A stretch of 64,000 bases of DNA from Amphiplicatus sp046296195 (GTDB lineage: Bacteria > Pseudomonadota > Alphaproteobacteria > Caulobacterales > Parvularculaceae). The position numbers and the translations under genes are program-made. Shown piece after piece: positions 43,008-51,813 of the stretch (positions within the stretch are counted from its first letter, which is position 1; every line of letters starts with the position of its first letter). The DNA lies in NCBI GenBank assembly GCA_046296195.1, contig JBKBLR010000004.1, positions 62,001 through 126,000 of the forward strand, given 5' to 3'. The notes below the pieces were generated by a model. That model saw only the letters and a list, made by a program, of their open reading frames with translations, was not told the origin of the DNA and did not search any database.

Positions 43008-44165
43008 ATGCCCGCGCTGCAGACCGCGACGCCCGCCTGGAAGACCGACGACCTTTTCCTGTTCGAGGAGGAGGCGGCGAAATTCTTCAGCCGCGAGCTC
43101 TATCCCCATGTCGAGAAATGGCGCGAGCAGGGCAAGGTCGATCGCTGGGCCTGGGAGAAGGCGGGCGAGGCCGGGTTCCTCTGCGCGTCGATGCCGGAGG
43201 AATGGGGCGGCGCCGGCGGCAGCTTCGCCCATGAGCAGATCCTCATCGAACAGCAGGTGAAGGCCGGCGTCGAGGGCTTCGGCATGGGCCTCCATAACTG
43301 CATCGTCGCGCCCTACATCCTTCATTACGGCACCGAGGAGCAGAAGAAGCGCTGGCTGCCGCGCATGGCGACGGGCGAGCTCATCGGCGCGATCGCGATG
43401 ACCGAGCCCGGCACCGGCTCCGACCTCCAGGCGGTCAGGACGACGGCGCTCAAGGACGGCAACCACTATGTCGTCAACGGCTCGAAGACGTTCATCACCA
43501 ACGGCCAGACGGCGAACCTCATCATCGTCGTCGCCAAGACCGACCCGGGCGAAAAAGCAAAGGGCGTCTCGCTGATGGTGGTCGAGACGGATGAGGCCGA
43601 GGGCTTCCGCCGAGGGCGCAACCTCAAAAAGCTCGGCAACAAGGCGCAGGACACCTCAGAGCTCTTCTTTGACGACGTGCGCATTCCGCGTTCGAACCTT
43701 CTCGGCACGGAGGAGGGCCAGGGATTCTTCCAGCTGATGGAGCAATTGCCGCAGGAGCGGCATCAGATCGCCTGCCTCGCCATCGCCGCAATCGACCGCG
43801 CGCTTGAGCTGACGATCGCCTACACCAAGGAACGCCACGCTTTCGGCCGGCCGATCATCAATTTCCAGAACACGCAGTTCAAGCTTGCCGAATGCAAGGC
43901 GAAGGCGACGATGGCGAAGGTCTTCGTCGATCACTGCACCGGCCTGCTGCTGGAGAAAAAGCTCGACGCGGCGACGGCCTCGATGGGCAAGATGCTGCTC
44001 ACCGATCTTGAAAACGAGATCATCGACGAATGCCTGCAGCTCTTCGGCGGCTATGGCTACATGGACGAATATCCGATCAGCCGCATGTACGCCGACGCGC
44101 GCGTGCAGCGCATTTATGGCGGCACCAACGAGATCATGAAGCTCCTGATCGCCAGAACGCTCTGA
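43008..44165 (+). CDS. Acyl-CoA dehydrogenase (LCAD/IVD type)
   Basis: FAD enzyme that makes the alpha-beta double bond of an acyl-CoA. It has 385 residues from ATG 43008, which has GGAGG 5 bases upstream; an in-frame ATG at 42996 lacks such a site. Motifs are FLCASMPEEWGGAGGSF, AIAMTEPGTGSDLQAVRT, VNGSKTFITNGQTANL and RVQRIYGGTNEIMKLLIART. The usual MCAD Glu before the last motif is Gly. Instead Glu250 in QLPQERHQIACLAI lies where LCAD and isovaleryl-CoA dehydrogenases place the base. Substrate chain length is unknown. An SDR gene follows 15 bases on. Confidence 0.93.
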   Translation: MPALQTATPAWKTDDLFLFEEEAAKFFSRELYPHVEKWREQGKVDRWAWEKAGEAGFLCASMPEEWGGAGGSFAHEQILIEQQVKAGVEGFGMGLHNCIVAPYILHYGTEEQKKRWLPRMATGELIGAIAMTEPGTGSDLQAVRTTALKDGNHYVVNGSKTFITNGQTANLIIVVAKTDPGEKAKGVSLMVVETDEAEGFRRGRNLKKLGNKAQDTSELFFDDVRIPRSNLLGTEEGQGFFQLMEQLPQERHQIACLAIAAIDRALELTIAYTKERHAFGRPIINFQNTQFKLAECKAKATMAKVFVDHCTGLLLEKKLDAATASMGKMLLTDLENEIIDECLQLFGGYGYMDEYPISRMYADARVQRIYGGTNEIMKLLIARTL

Positions 44166-44180
44166 CGGAAAGGCGAGGGC

Positions 44181-45026
44181 ATGGATTTCAAGGGCAAGGT
44201 CGTCTGGGTCACCGGCGCGTCGTCCGGCATCGGTGAGGCGCTGGCGAAGGGCCTTGCGAAGCGGGGCGCCCGGATCATCCTTTCCGGAAGGCGCGTCGAC
44301 GCGCTCGAGCGCCTTGCGCAATCGCTCGACGCCGAAACGCTGGTGCTTCCCTTCGAGGCGACGGACTATGACGCGCTCCCCGGCGTCGTCGCGAAGGCCG
44401 AAGGCTGGAAGGGCGGGATCGACCTTCTCATCAACAACGCCGGCGTCAGCCAGCGCAGCCTCGCGCTCGACACCAATTTCGACGTCTACCGCACGCTGAT
44501 GGAGGTCGATTTCTTCGCACCGCTGCGGCTGACGCAGCTTGTCTTGCCGGGCATGGTAGCGCGGAAATCAGGCGCGATCGCGGTCGTCTCGTCCGTCGCA
44601 GGAAAGGTCGGCGCGCCGATCCGCACCGGCTATTGCGCGGCCAAGCACGCCGTCGTCGGCTATTTCGAGGCGCTGCGCGCCGAGGTCGAGATCGCCTACG
44701 GTATCAGCGTGCATGTCATCCTGCCCGGCTCGGTGAAGACGGGCGTTTCCATCAATTCGCTCACTGGCGACGGCACGCGCCGCGGCAAGAACGACGTCAA
44801 CATCGAGAACGGCATGGAGCCGGATCGCGCGGCCGAGATCATTCTCGACGGGATCGCAAGCGGCGCGCGCGACATTCCGGTCGCCGAAGGCATGGAGCTG
44901 ATGGCGCTGCAATTGCGCGCGCAGAACCCCGAAGCGCTCTACAGCTTCACCGCGCAGGAAGGCGCAAGGCTCGCCGAAGCGCGCGCGAAGGGCGAATCGG
45001 TCGATCCCGGACGCGTCAACACCTGA
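44181..45026 (+). CDS. Short-chain dehydrogenase/reductase (DHRS7-like)
   Basis: A 281-residue SDR with cofactor motif WVTGASSGIGEALAKGLAKR, LLINNAGVSQRSLA, catalytic Ser region AIAVVSSVAGKVGAPI, and Tyr/Lys in GYCAAKHAVVGYFEALRAE. The C-terminal extension beyond residue 230 resembles DHRS7-type enzymes that act on lipids or steroids in eukaryotes; the bacterial substrate is unknown. It follows the acyl-CoA dehydrogenase closely, hence probably lipid metabolism. It ends 3 bases from the convergent DUF2490 gene. Confidence 0.88.
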   Translation: MDFKGKVVWVTGASSGIGEALAKGLAKRGARIILSGRRVDALERLAQSLDAETLVLPFEATDYDALPGVVAKAEGWKGGIDLLINNAGVSQRSLALDTNFDVYRTLMEVDFFAPLRLTQLVLPGMVARKSGAIAVVSSVAGKVGAPIRTGYCAAKHAVVGYFEALRAEVEIAYGISVHVILPGSVKTGVSINSLTGDGTRRGKNDVNIENGMEPDRAAEIILDGIASGARDIPVAEGMELMALQLRAQNPEALYSFTAQEGARLAEARAKGESVDPGRVNT

Positions 45027-45029
45027 CCT

Positions 45030-45710
45030 TCAAAGCGACAGCGCGATTGCAAAAAGCGCAACGTGATTGGCCGCGTCGGCGGCGTTATTGCGCCTGACGT
45101 GGTTGAACATGTAGCCGCCTTCAAAGCGCAGGCGCTTGTTTGCATGAAAACCCGCTCCGGCGAAGGTTCGCGACTGGTCATAACCGTCGACGGCGCCCCA
45201 TCCGGTCGCATTGAAGCCGATGAAGGTTTCGTTCCAGGCGATGGCGGAAACGGGCGTCCCCTCAAGGCGCCGGTCGAAGCGCACGAACTGGCGCAGGCGC
45301 CAGCCGGTTTCCCCGCCTGCATCCGGGAACCGCTGTTCAAGGCGCGTGCGTCCGACGATGCGGCCGCCGAACGCGTCGAGAACGGGATAGGTCGCTTGCT
45401 GCCAAAGGCGGTGTTCCTCGAAGGCAGGCCCGGTCTCGCGCCGCGCGACGACGCGCGCATATCCCGCCCACAGCGAGAGATCCTCGGAAACTTTCCAGCC
45501 GACGCCGGGGCGCAAGATCGTGACGCCAAGATCGCTCGCCTCATCGCGGAAGCGCGCATGGCCGTCGAACCAGAGCAGGAGGCGGCCGCCTTCGCTTGCA
45601 GGGCCGTTGACGAAGAGCGCGGTCCAGAGCTGGCCGTCGCTCTCCGCGCTCGCCGGGCCCGCGGCGAGACAGGCGGCCGCGGCCAGGATGCAAAGACGCT
45701 TTCCTTTCAT
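45030..45710 (-). CDS. DUF2490 outer-membrane-like protein
   Basis: A 226-residue exported protein with signal peptide MKGKRLCILAAAACLAAGPASA (start ATG 45710 with GGAGG upstream). The rest is a run of amphipathic beta-strands typical of DUF2490: SDGQLWTALFVNG, LSLWAGYARVVARRE, EEHRLWQQATYPV, RTRLEQRF and the terminal strand HVALFAIALSL. A small beta-barrel in the outer membrane is likely; the ligand is unknown. It diverges from the alkylsulfatase-like gene. Confidence 0.85.
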   Translation of the reverse strand: MKGKRLCILAAAACLAAGPASAESDGQLWTALFVNGPASEGGRLLLWFDGHARFRDEASDLGVTILRPGVGWKVSEDLSLWAGYARVVARRETGPAFEEHRLWQQATYPVLDAFGGRIVGRTRLEQRFPDAGGETGWRLRQFVRFDRRLEGTPVSAIAWNETFIGFNATGWGAVDGYDQSRTFAGAGFHANKRLRFEGGYMFNHVRRNNAADAANHVALFAIALSL

Positions 45711-45781
45711 GGCGGGGACCTCCACACTTGCAAAAAAACAGCGTCAGCCGCCTGTTCGGCGCTCTTTGGGAGGGTTTCATC

Positions 45782-47689
45782 ATGAGGGCAATATCATTTG
45801 CGGTCATCGCCGTCGTCCTTTCCGGCGCGGCGCTCGCCGCATCACCCGCCTCGGAAGCGACGCGGGCGGCGAACGCAGCCGCAGCGCAGGCCCTGCCCCC
45901 CGACAATGAGGACGAAGACTTCGCCGTGCGCGGCTTCATCGCGACGTCGCAAGCGCCGACGATCAAGGACGACAAGGGCGGGATCGTCTGGGATTTCACC
46001 GCCTATGATTTCCTTGGCGGCGCGGCGCCCGCGACCGTCAATCCGAGCCTCTGGCGCCATGCGCGGCTCATCACCCGCCACGGTCTCTTCAAGGTCGCCG
46101 ACCGGCTCTACCAGGTGCGCGGCTTTGACGTCTCCAACATGTCGGTCATCGTCGGGGACAGGGGCCTCATCCTCGTCGATCCCCTGACGAGCGTTGAAGC
46201 CGCCGCCGCCGCTTTGCAACTCGCGCGCGCCCATCTCGGCGACCGGCCGGTCGTCGCCGTCATCTACACCCACAGCCACCTCGATCATTTCGGCGGCGTC
46301 AGGGGCGTCGTCAGCGCCGCCGATGTCGCGGCCGGCCGCGTGCAGATCATCGCGCCCTCCGGATTTCTCGAGCACGCGGTCTCGGAGAACGTCATCGCCG
46401 GCAACGCGATGAGCCGGCGGGCGTCCTATCAGTTCGGCGCCGGCCTCGATGCAGGCCCGGAAGGGGCGATGACCTCCGGCATCGGGCCGCGCGTTTCGGC
46501 GGGCGCGCGCTCGATCATCCCGCCGACGCAGGAGATCAGGCGCACCGGTGAAACGCTTGTGATCGACGGCGTCAGGATCGTCTTCCAGCTGACGCCGGAG
46601 ACCGAAGCGCCCGCGGAGATGAATTTCTTCCTGCCGCAGTTCGGCGCGCTCTGCCTTGCGGAGAACGCCAATCCGTCGATGCACAACGTGCTGACGCCGC
46701 GCGGCGCGCTCGTGCGCGACGCCAAGCGCTGGGCGGATTATCTCACCGAAGCGCAGCGGCTCTTCGGGTCTGAGGCGGACATCCTCTTCACCTCGCATGG
46801 CTGGCCGCGCTTCGGGCGCGCGGCGGTCGGTGATTTCATCGGCCATCATCGCGACGCCTACAAATATCTGCACGACCAGACCGTCCGCCTTATGAACATG
46901 GGGCTGACGGGCGAGGAGATCGCCGACCGCATCGCGCTGCCCGAAACGCTCGCGGCCAAATGGTACAATCGCGGCTATTACGGCACGATGCGGCACAATT
47001 CGCGCGCCGTCTATCAGCGCTATATGGGCTGGTATGACGGCAACCCCGCCTCGCTCAATAGTCTGCCCAAGGAGCAGACGGCGGCGCGCTACCTGTCGCT
47101 GATGGGCGGCGCGAAGAAGGTGCGCAAGGCGGCTGAGAAAGCGATGGCGGCGGGCGATTATCGCTGGGCCGCTGAACTGCTCGACAAGGCCGTGTTCGCC
47201 GGCGACGAAGCGTCACGGCCTCTCCTCGCCGAGGCGCATCGCCAGATGGCCTATCAGGCCGAAAGCGCGATCTGGCGCAACATGTATCTGACAGCGGCGC
47301 GCGAGCTGTCGAGCGGCGTCGCGCCCTCGCCGCCGGTCGGGCAGAGCGTCGATTTCATCGCTGCGACGCCGACGGCGGCGCTCCTCGATCTTCTCGCCGT
47401 GCGTCTCGATCCCGGCAAGGCGCGCGACATGATGCTCACTCTCGACTTTCCGGACAGGAAGGAAAGCATCGCGGTCAGCGTTCGAAACGGCGTTCTCGTG
47501 CATGAGGCGGGCGTCGTCCATCAAGCGGCCGATGTCGCGCTGACAATGCCGCGCGCAGCGTTCCTCGCCGCGATGTTCGCCGGCGTTCCCGCGTCATCGG
47601 CGAAGATCGCCGGCGACGCCGAAAAGTGGGCGGCGTTCCAGACCTTCTTCGATGCGCCCGATCCGAATTTCGCGATCGTGACGCCATGA
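45782..47689 (+). CDS. Alkyl sulfatase-like metallo-beta-lactamase-fold hydrolase (SdsA/BDS1 type)
   Basis: An exported zinc hydrolase of 635 residues, with signal peptide MRAISFAVIAVVLSGAALA from ATG 45782 with GGGAGGG ahead. The metallo-beta-lactamase fold has HSHLDH (164-169) in IYTHSHLDHFGGVRG, LTPETEAPAEMNFFLPQFGA, and FTSHGWPRFG. The middle helical dimerisation part (GYYGTMRHNSRAVYQRYMGW) and the C-terminal sterol-carrier-like domain (about 510-635) complete the type III alkylsulfatase layout. It likely cleaves long-chain alkyl sulfates in the periplasm. It is not a beta-lactamase. Confidence 0.9.
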   Translation: MRAISFAVIAVVLSGAALAASPASEATRAANAAAAQALPPDNEDEDFAVRGFIATSQAPTIKDDKGGIVWDFTAYDFLGGAAPATVNPSLWRHARLITRHGLFKVADRLYQVRGFDVSNMSVIVGDRGLILVDPLTSVEAAAAALQLARAHLGDRPVVAVIYTHSHLDHFGGVRGVVSAADVAAGRVQIIAPSGFLEHAVSENVIAGNAMSRRASYQFGAGLDAGPEGAMTSGIGPRVSAGARSIIPPTQEIRRTGETLVIDGVRIVFQLTPETEAPAEMNFFLPQFGALCLAENANPSMHNVLTPRGALVRDAKRWADYLTEAQRLFGSEADILFTSHGWPRFGRAAVGDFIGHHRDAYKYLHDQTVRLMNMGLTGEEIADRIALPETLAAKWYNRGYYGTMRHNSRAVYQRYMGWYDGNPASLNSLPKEQTAARYLSLMGGAKKVRKAAEKAMAAGDYRWAAELLDKAVFAGDEASRPLLAEAHRQMAYQAESAIWRNMYLTAARELSSGVAPSPPVGQSVDFIAATPTAALLDLLAVRLDPGKARDMMLTLDFPDRKESIAVSVRNGVLVHEAGVVHQAADVALTMPRAAFLAAMFAGVPASSAKIAGDAEKWAAFQTFFDAPDPNFAIVTP

Positions 47690-48091
47690 TCACTTCAGCG
47701 TTTTGAGATAGGCGATGATCGCGGCGCGCTTGGCGGGATCCGGCTCGCCCGCATAGCTCATGCGCGATCCCGGGACGACCGATGCCGGCTCGGCGATGAA
47801 GGCGTCGAGCGTCGGTTCATCCCAGACGACATTGGCGCGCCGCAGCGCCGACGAATAGCTGTAATCGGCGAGGCGGGCGGACGGCGCCCCGACAATGCCG
47901 AAAAGGCTCGGCCCGATGAGGCGCGGCGTCGCGGGATCGGACGGATCCGTCCGCGCATGGCAGACGGCGCAGGCGCGAAACTCCGCCATGCCGCGTTCCT
48001 CAATCGTCAGCGGCGCCGGCGCTTCCTCGCGGCCGCAGGCGGCGAGTGCGAGGAGGGCGGCGGCAGGAATGGCACGCATCGGCGACTGCAT
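47690..48091 (-). CDS. Cytochrome c lipoprotein, class I
   Basis: A 133-residue periplasmic electron carrier anchored as a lipoprotein (MRAIPAAALLALAAC, Cys19). The haem c site is CAVCH at 41-45, and the axial Met is probably in VPGSRMSYAGEP near residue 112; IGPSLFGIVGAPSA follows the class I pattern. GAAGGAG is 8 bases before the ATG. Its last base adjoins the convergent alkylsulfatase stop. A different cytochrome c lipoprotein lies on the other side of the tRNA gene. Confidence 0.9.
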   Translation of the reverse strand: MQSPMRAIPAAALLALAACGREEAPAPLTIEERGMAEFRACAVCHARTDPSDPATPRLIGPSLFGIVGAPSARLADYSYSSALRRANVVWDEPTLDAFIAEPASVVPGSRMSYAGEPDPAKRAAIIAYLKTLK

Positions 48092-48202
48092 GAGACCCGC
48101 TCCTTCGGAACCGGGGCGGACTCTACTCCGCGCCGCAGCCTCGGCGGAAGCCGCCCTTCCGCAGACGCCGGATTTGCCTTAGGGACAGCCCCGCCACGGC
48201 GC

Positions 48203-48277
48203 GCCGGCTTAGCTCAGCGGTAGAGCAGCGGTTTTGTAAACCGAAGGTCGGGGGTTCAATCCCCTCAGCCGGCACCA
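48203..48277 (+). tRNA. tRNA-Thr (anticodon UGU)
   Basis: A 75-base cloverleaf including CCA. The acceptor arms are GCCGGCT/AGCCGGC, D-arm GCTC-AGCGGTA-GAGC, anticodon loop TTTGTAA with anticodon TGT, and T-arm with TTCAATC. The CCA is encoded. The first pair of the anticodon stem is a G-A mismatch; the other pairs are normal. It reads Thr ACA (and by wobble ACG) codons. Confidence 0.97.
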
Positions 48278-48351
48278 GCCGACATGCTTTGACGCTTGAT
48301 CGCGCCGCCGGCGCGGCGCATCGTTTCATTTAGGTTTCGAGGGGCTGATCC

Positions 48352-48894
48352 ATGCGCTCATTGTTGCTGACCGCCGCCGTCCTGGCGCTTGCCGCCTGCG
48401 CCAGGGCGCCTGAGGGCGCCCTGAAGGCTGACACCGAGGCTGTCGCCGCGGGCGACGCGGCGAAGGGCCGCGAGCTTTTCGTCCAGAAGGGCTGCGTGCT
48501 CTGTCATTCGATCAATGGCGTCGGCGGCAAGGCGGGCCCCGCGCTTGATGTCGCGGATGATTTTGTGAAGCCGGACCCACTCGGTTTTGCTGCGCGCATG
48601 TGGCGCGGCGCGCCCGCAATGGTCGAGTTCCAGTCGCTGGAGCTTGGCTATGTCATCGACCTCATGGGGGAGGACATCGGCAACCTCGCCGCCTTCGCCG
48701 CCTCGCGGAGCGAACAGAAGAAGCTGCTTGATTCGGCGATCCCCGATCCGATGCGCAGTTCGATCCTCGACGAGCGCTTCTGGGAAACCGAAGACTGGTC
48801 GGAATTCCTGAAGAACGGGCAGGAGGGCTATGGCGACCCCGAGCCCCCGACCGGGGCGACCCCGGATGCGCCCACCCCCGACCCCGACCGATAA
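48352..48894 (+). CDS. Cytochrome c lipoprotein
   Basis: A 180-residue exported protein: MRSLLLTAAVLALAAC with lipobox Cys16, then a single haem c site CVLCH at 48-52 (QKGCVLCHSINGVGGKAGPA). A likely axial Met is in IDLMGEDIGNLAAFAA. The C-terminal 60 residues are acidic, ending in a Pro/Asp-rich stretch (EPPTGATPDAPTPDPDR) that looks disordered. It sits between tRNA-Thr and nuoA on the same strand, 137 bases before nuoA, and may carry electrons for respiration. Confidence 0.88.
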   Translation: MRSLLLTAAVLALAACARAPEGALKADTEAVAAGDAAKGRELFVQKGCVLCHSINGVGGKAGPALDVADDFVKPDPLGFAARMWRGAPAMVEFQSLELGYVIDLMGEDIGNLAAFAASRSEQKKLLDSAIPDPMRSSILDERFWETEDWSEFLKNGQEGYGDPEPPTGATPDAPTPDPDR

Positions 48895-49031
48895 AAGCGG
48901 CGTTCAACACCCTGTTTCTGGCGGAGATACGCGGCGTTGGCGGATTTTCGGCGCGGCGCTGTTTCGCGTTGCCTTTCCGGGGGCATCTCAATAGGGTCCG
49001 CCGCGATTTGAAGCCCCCCAAGGAGTCCCGC

Positions 49032-49427
49032 TTGGCGACCCCCGACTTTCTGCTCGACTGGCTGCCGATCATCGTCTTCCTGGCGATTGCGGTCGGCCTT
49101 GCGCTCGCCTTCACCGTGCTGCCGCTTGTCATCGCGCCGAAGGAGCCCGATCCCGAAAAGGTCTCGACCTATGAATGCGGCTTCAACGCCTTCGACGATG
49201 CGCGCATGAAGTTCGACGTGCAGTTTTACATCGTCGCCATTCTGTTCATCATCGTCGATCTCGACGTCGCCTTCCTGTTCCCGTGGGCGGTGACGCTGTT
49301 CAATCCGACGCTGGGCGCTGACCGAGGGTTCCAGATCTTCGCCTTCTGGTCGATGTTCGTCTTCCTCGCCGTGTTCGCGATCGGCTTCCTCTATGAATGG
49401 AAGAAGGGGGCGCTCGAATGGCGCTAG
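49032..49427 (+). CDS. nuoA: NADH-quinone oxidoreductase subunit A
   Basis: Membrane subunit of complex I, 131 residues. I use TTG 49032 as start (AGGAG 6 bases upstream) because the sequence right after it, TPDFLLDWLPIIVFLAIAVG, begins the first helix, and no ATG is nearby. The conserved loop YECGFNAFDDARMKFDVQFY and the second helix YIVAILFIIVDLDVAFLFPW identify NuoA. It overlaps nuoB by 10 bases. Confidence 0.95.
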   Translation: MATPDFLLDWLPIIVFLAIAVGLALAFTVLPLVIAPKEPDPEKVSTYECGFNAFDDARMKFDVQFYIVAILFIIVDLDVAFLFPWAVTLFNPTLGADRGFQIFAFWSMFVFLAVFAIGFLYEWKKGALEWR

Positions 49428-49969
49428 ACGACAAATTCGCCGGGATCGAAGGGCCGGTCTACCGCCCCGACGCGAAGGACCCATTCTTCACCGACCTGTC
49501 GAAGCAGCTCGCGGACGAAGGCTTCTTCACGACCTCCTCGGCCGCGATCATCAACTGGGCGCGCACCGGCTCCCTGATGTGGATGACGTTCGGGCTCGCC
49601 TGCTGCGCGGTCGAGATGATGCAGGCCTCGATGCCGCGCTACGACCTCGAACGCTTCGGCTTCGCCCCGCGCGCATCCCCGCGCCAGTCGGACGTCATGA
49701 TCGTCGCCGGCACGCTGACGAACAAGATGGCCCCGGCGCTGCGCAAGGTCTACGACCAGATGCCGAACCCGCGCTATGTGATCTCGATGGGGTCCTGCGC
49801 GAATGGCGGGGGCTATTACCACTATTCCTATGCGGTGGTGCGCGGCTGCGACCGCATCGTGCCGGTCGACATCTACATCCCGGGCTGCCCGCCGACGGCG
49901 GAGGCGCTCGTCTACGGCGTGCTGCAGCTTCAAAAGAAAATTCGCCGCGAAGGCACCATCATTCGTTGA
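49418..49969 (+). CDS. nuoB: NADH-quinone oxidoreductase subunit B
   Basis: Peripheral-arm subunit holding iron-sulfur cluster N2, 183 residues from ATG 49418. The four cluster cysteines are in FGLACCAVEMM (two), SMGSCANGGGYY and IPGCPPTAEALVYG. SLMWMTFGLACCAVEMMQAS and the DLERFGFAPRASPRQSD motif at the quinone site are conserved. It is six bases ahead of nuoC. Confidence 0.97.
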   Translation: MALDDKFAGIEGPVYRPDAKDPFFTDLSKQLADEGFFTTSSAAIINWARTGSLMWMTFGLACCAVEMMQASMPRYDLERFGFAPRASPRQSDVMIVAGTLTNKMAPALRKVYDQMPNPRYVISMGSCANGGGYYHYSYAVVRGCDRIVPVDIYIPGCPPTAEALVYGVLQLQKKIRREGTIIR

Positions 49970-49975
49970 GGCCGC

Positions 49976-50578
49976 ATGTCGGATGAACTGAAAGAACTCG
50001 GCGAACATATCGGCGCCAGCATCGGCGACGACATCAAGGGCTGGTCGGTCGCCTTTGGCGAACTGACGGTTTCCGCGCACGCCCCTCGCATCGGCCCCGT
50101 TCTTAAATTCCTGCGCGACGACACGCTATGCCGCTTCATCCAGCTCATCGACATCTGCGGGGTTGATTATCCGCAGCGCGGCAAGCGCTTCGACGTCGTT
50201 TATCACCTGCTGTCGATGCACAACAACCAGCGCATCCGGGTGAAGATCGAGGCGGCGGAGGACGAGATCGTCCCTTCGGTGCGCGATATCCACCCTTGCG
50301 CCGACTGGTTCGAGCGCGAAGCCTTCGACATGTACGGCCTCATTTTCGCGGGACACACGGACCTTCGCCGCATCCTCACCGATTACGGCTTCACCGGACA
50401 CCCGCTCCGGAAGGATTTCCCGCTGACCGGCGAGGTCGAGGTCCGCTACGACGACCAGCAGAAGCGCGTCGTCTATGAGCCCGTGAAGCTCGTGCAGGAG
50501 TTCCGCAATTTCGATTACCTCTCCCCGTGGGAAGGCGCCAGCTATGCGCTGCCGGGGGATGAGAAGGCGAAGCGGTGA
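49976..50578 (+). CDS. nuoC: NADH-quinone oxidoreductase subunit C
   Basis: Peripheral-arm subunit of complex I, 200 residues, separate from NuoD (not the fused NuoCD of E. coli). Motifs are FIQLIDICGVDYPQRGKRFD, HPCADWFEREAFDMYGLIF and GHPLRKDFPLTGEVEVRYD. The stop overlaps a GTG for nuoD. Confidence 0.97.
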   Translation: MSDELKELGEHIGASIGDDIKGWSVAFGELTVSAHAPRIGPVLKFLRDDTLCRFIQLIDICGVDYPQRGKRFDVVYHLLSMHNNQRIRVKIEAAEDEIVPSVRDIHPCADWFEREAFDMYGLIFAGHTDLRRILTDYGFTGHPLRKDFPLTGEVEVRYDDQQKRVVYEPVKLVQEFRNFDYLSPWEGASYALPGDEKAKR

Positions 50579-51813
50579 GCGCGATGGCTGACGGAACGAA
50601 AATCATCGAAGTCGAAGACTCAGCCTCGGACGCCTTCGCCGGGCGGCCCTTCACGATCAATTTCGGGCCGCAGCATCCGGCGGCGCACGGCGTTTTGCGG
50701 CTCGTCCTTGAGCTTGACGGCGAAGTCGTCGAGCGCGTCGATCCGCATATCGGGCTGCTCCATCGCGGCACCGAGAAGCTGATCGAGCACAAGACCTATT
50801 TGCAGGCGATCCCCTATTTCGACCGGCTCGATTATGTCGCGCCGATGAACCAGGAGCATGCGTTCTGCCTTGCGGCCGAGCGCCTTCTCGGCGTCGAGCT
50901 TCCGCGGCGCGCGCAGCACATCCGCGTCCTCTTCTGCGAGATCGGACGCATTCTCTCGCACATCCTGAACGTCACGACGCAGGCGATGGACGTCGGCGCG
51001 CTCACCCCGCCGCTGTGGGGTTTCGAGGAGCGCGAAAAGCTGATGGTGTTCTATGAGCGCGCATCGGGCTCGCGCATGCACGCGGCCTATTTCCGCGTCG
51101 GCGGCGTGCATCAGGACCTTCCCGACGCGCTCATCGACGATATCGACAAATGGTGCGACCAGTATCCGCAAAAGCTTGCCGACATCGAAGCGCTCGTCAC
51201 CGAAAACCGCATCTTCAAGCAGCGCAATGTCGACATCGGCGTCGTGACGGCGGAGCAGGCGTTCCAGTGGGGCTTCACCGGCGTGATGCTGCGCGGCTCC
51301 GGCCTCGCCTGGGACCTCCGCAAGGCGCAGCCCTACGAGACCTACGCCGAATATGACTTCGACGTGCCGGTCGGCAAGAACGGCGATTGCTGGGACCGCT
51401 ATCTCTGCCGCGTCGAGGAGATGAAACAGTCGGTCTCGATCATGAAGCAGGCGATCGCCAAGATCCGCGCCGAAGGGCCGGGTCCCGTCATGACGACCGA
51501 CGGCAAGGTCGCGCCGCCGCGCCGGGGCGAAATGAAGCAGTCGATGGAAGCCCTCATCCATCACTTCAAGCTCTACACCGAAGGCTTCAAGGTTCCGGCT
51601 GGCGAGGTCTACGCCGCGGTCGAGGCCCCGAAGGGCGAGTTCGGCGTCTATCTCGTCGCCGACGGCACGAACAAACCCTATCGCTGCAAGATCCGCGCGC
51701 CGGGCTATGCGCATCTTCAGGCGATGGACTGGATGTGCCGCGGGCACCTCCTCGCGGACGTCTCCGCCATCCTCGGCTCGCTCGACATCGTATTCGGCGA
51801 AATCGACCGGTGA
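50575..51813 (+). CDS. nuoD: NADH-quinone oxidoreductase subunit D
   Basis: Quinone-site subunit of complex I, 412 residues from GTG 50575 (AAGG 7 bases upstream, overlapping the nuoC stop); ATG 50584 is an alternative. Key blocks are NFGPQHPAAHGVLRLVLELD with the quinone-site His, GLLHRGTEKLIEHKTYLQAI, FCEIGRILSHILNVT, and the C-terminal QAMDWMCRGHLLADVSAIL with GSLDIVFGEIDR. Its stop overlaps the start of a small membrane protein rather than nuoE. Confidence 0.97.
   Translation: MSAMADGTKIIEVEDSASDAFAGRPFTINFGPQHPAAHGVLRLVLELDGEVVERVDPHIGLLHRGTEKLIEHKTYLQAIPYFDRLDYVAPMNQEHAFCLAAERLLGVELPRRAQHIRVLFCEIGRILSHILNVTTQAMDVGALTPPLWGFEEREKLMVFYERASGSRMHAAYFRVGGVHQDLPDALIDDIDKWCDQYPQKLADIEALVTENRIFKQRNVDIGVVTAEQAFQWGFTGVMLRGSGLAWDLRKAQPYETYAEYDFDVPVGKNGDCWDRYLCRVEEMKQSVSIMKQAIAKIRAEGPGPVMTTDGKVAPPRRGEMKQSMEALIHHFKLYTEGFKVPAGEVYAAVEAPKGEFGVYLVADGTNKPYRCKIRAPGYAHLQAMDWMCRGHLLADVSAILGSLDIVFGEIDR

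Noticed and set aside
43008..44165. Inactive acyl-CoA dehydrogenase because the usual C-terminal catalytic Glu is Gly
   Set aside because: LCAD and isovaleryl-CoA dehydrogenases carry the base elsewhere, and Glu250 is present at that position in QLPQERHQ.
45782..47689. Beta-lactamase
   Set aside because: The metallo-beta-lactamase fold is shared by many hydrolases; length, dimerisation part and sterol-carrier-like C-terminal domain point to an alkylsulfatase.
48203..48277. Integration site for a mobile element at tRNA-Thr
   Set aside because: No integrase and no direct repeat of the tRNA 3' end is visible on either side; the flanking genes look like ordinary chromosome.
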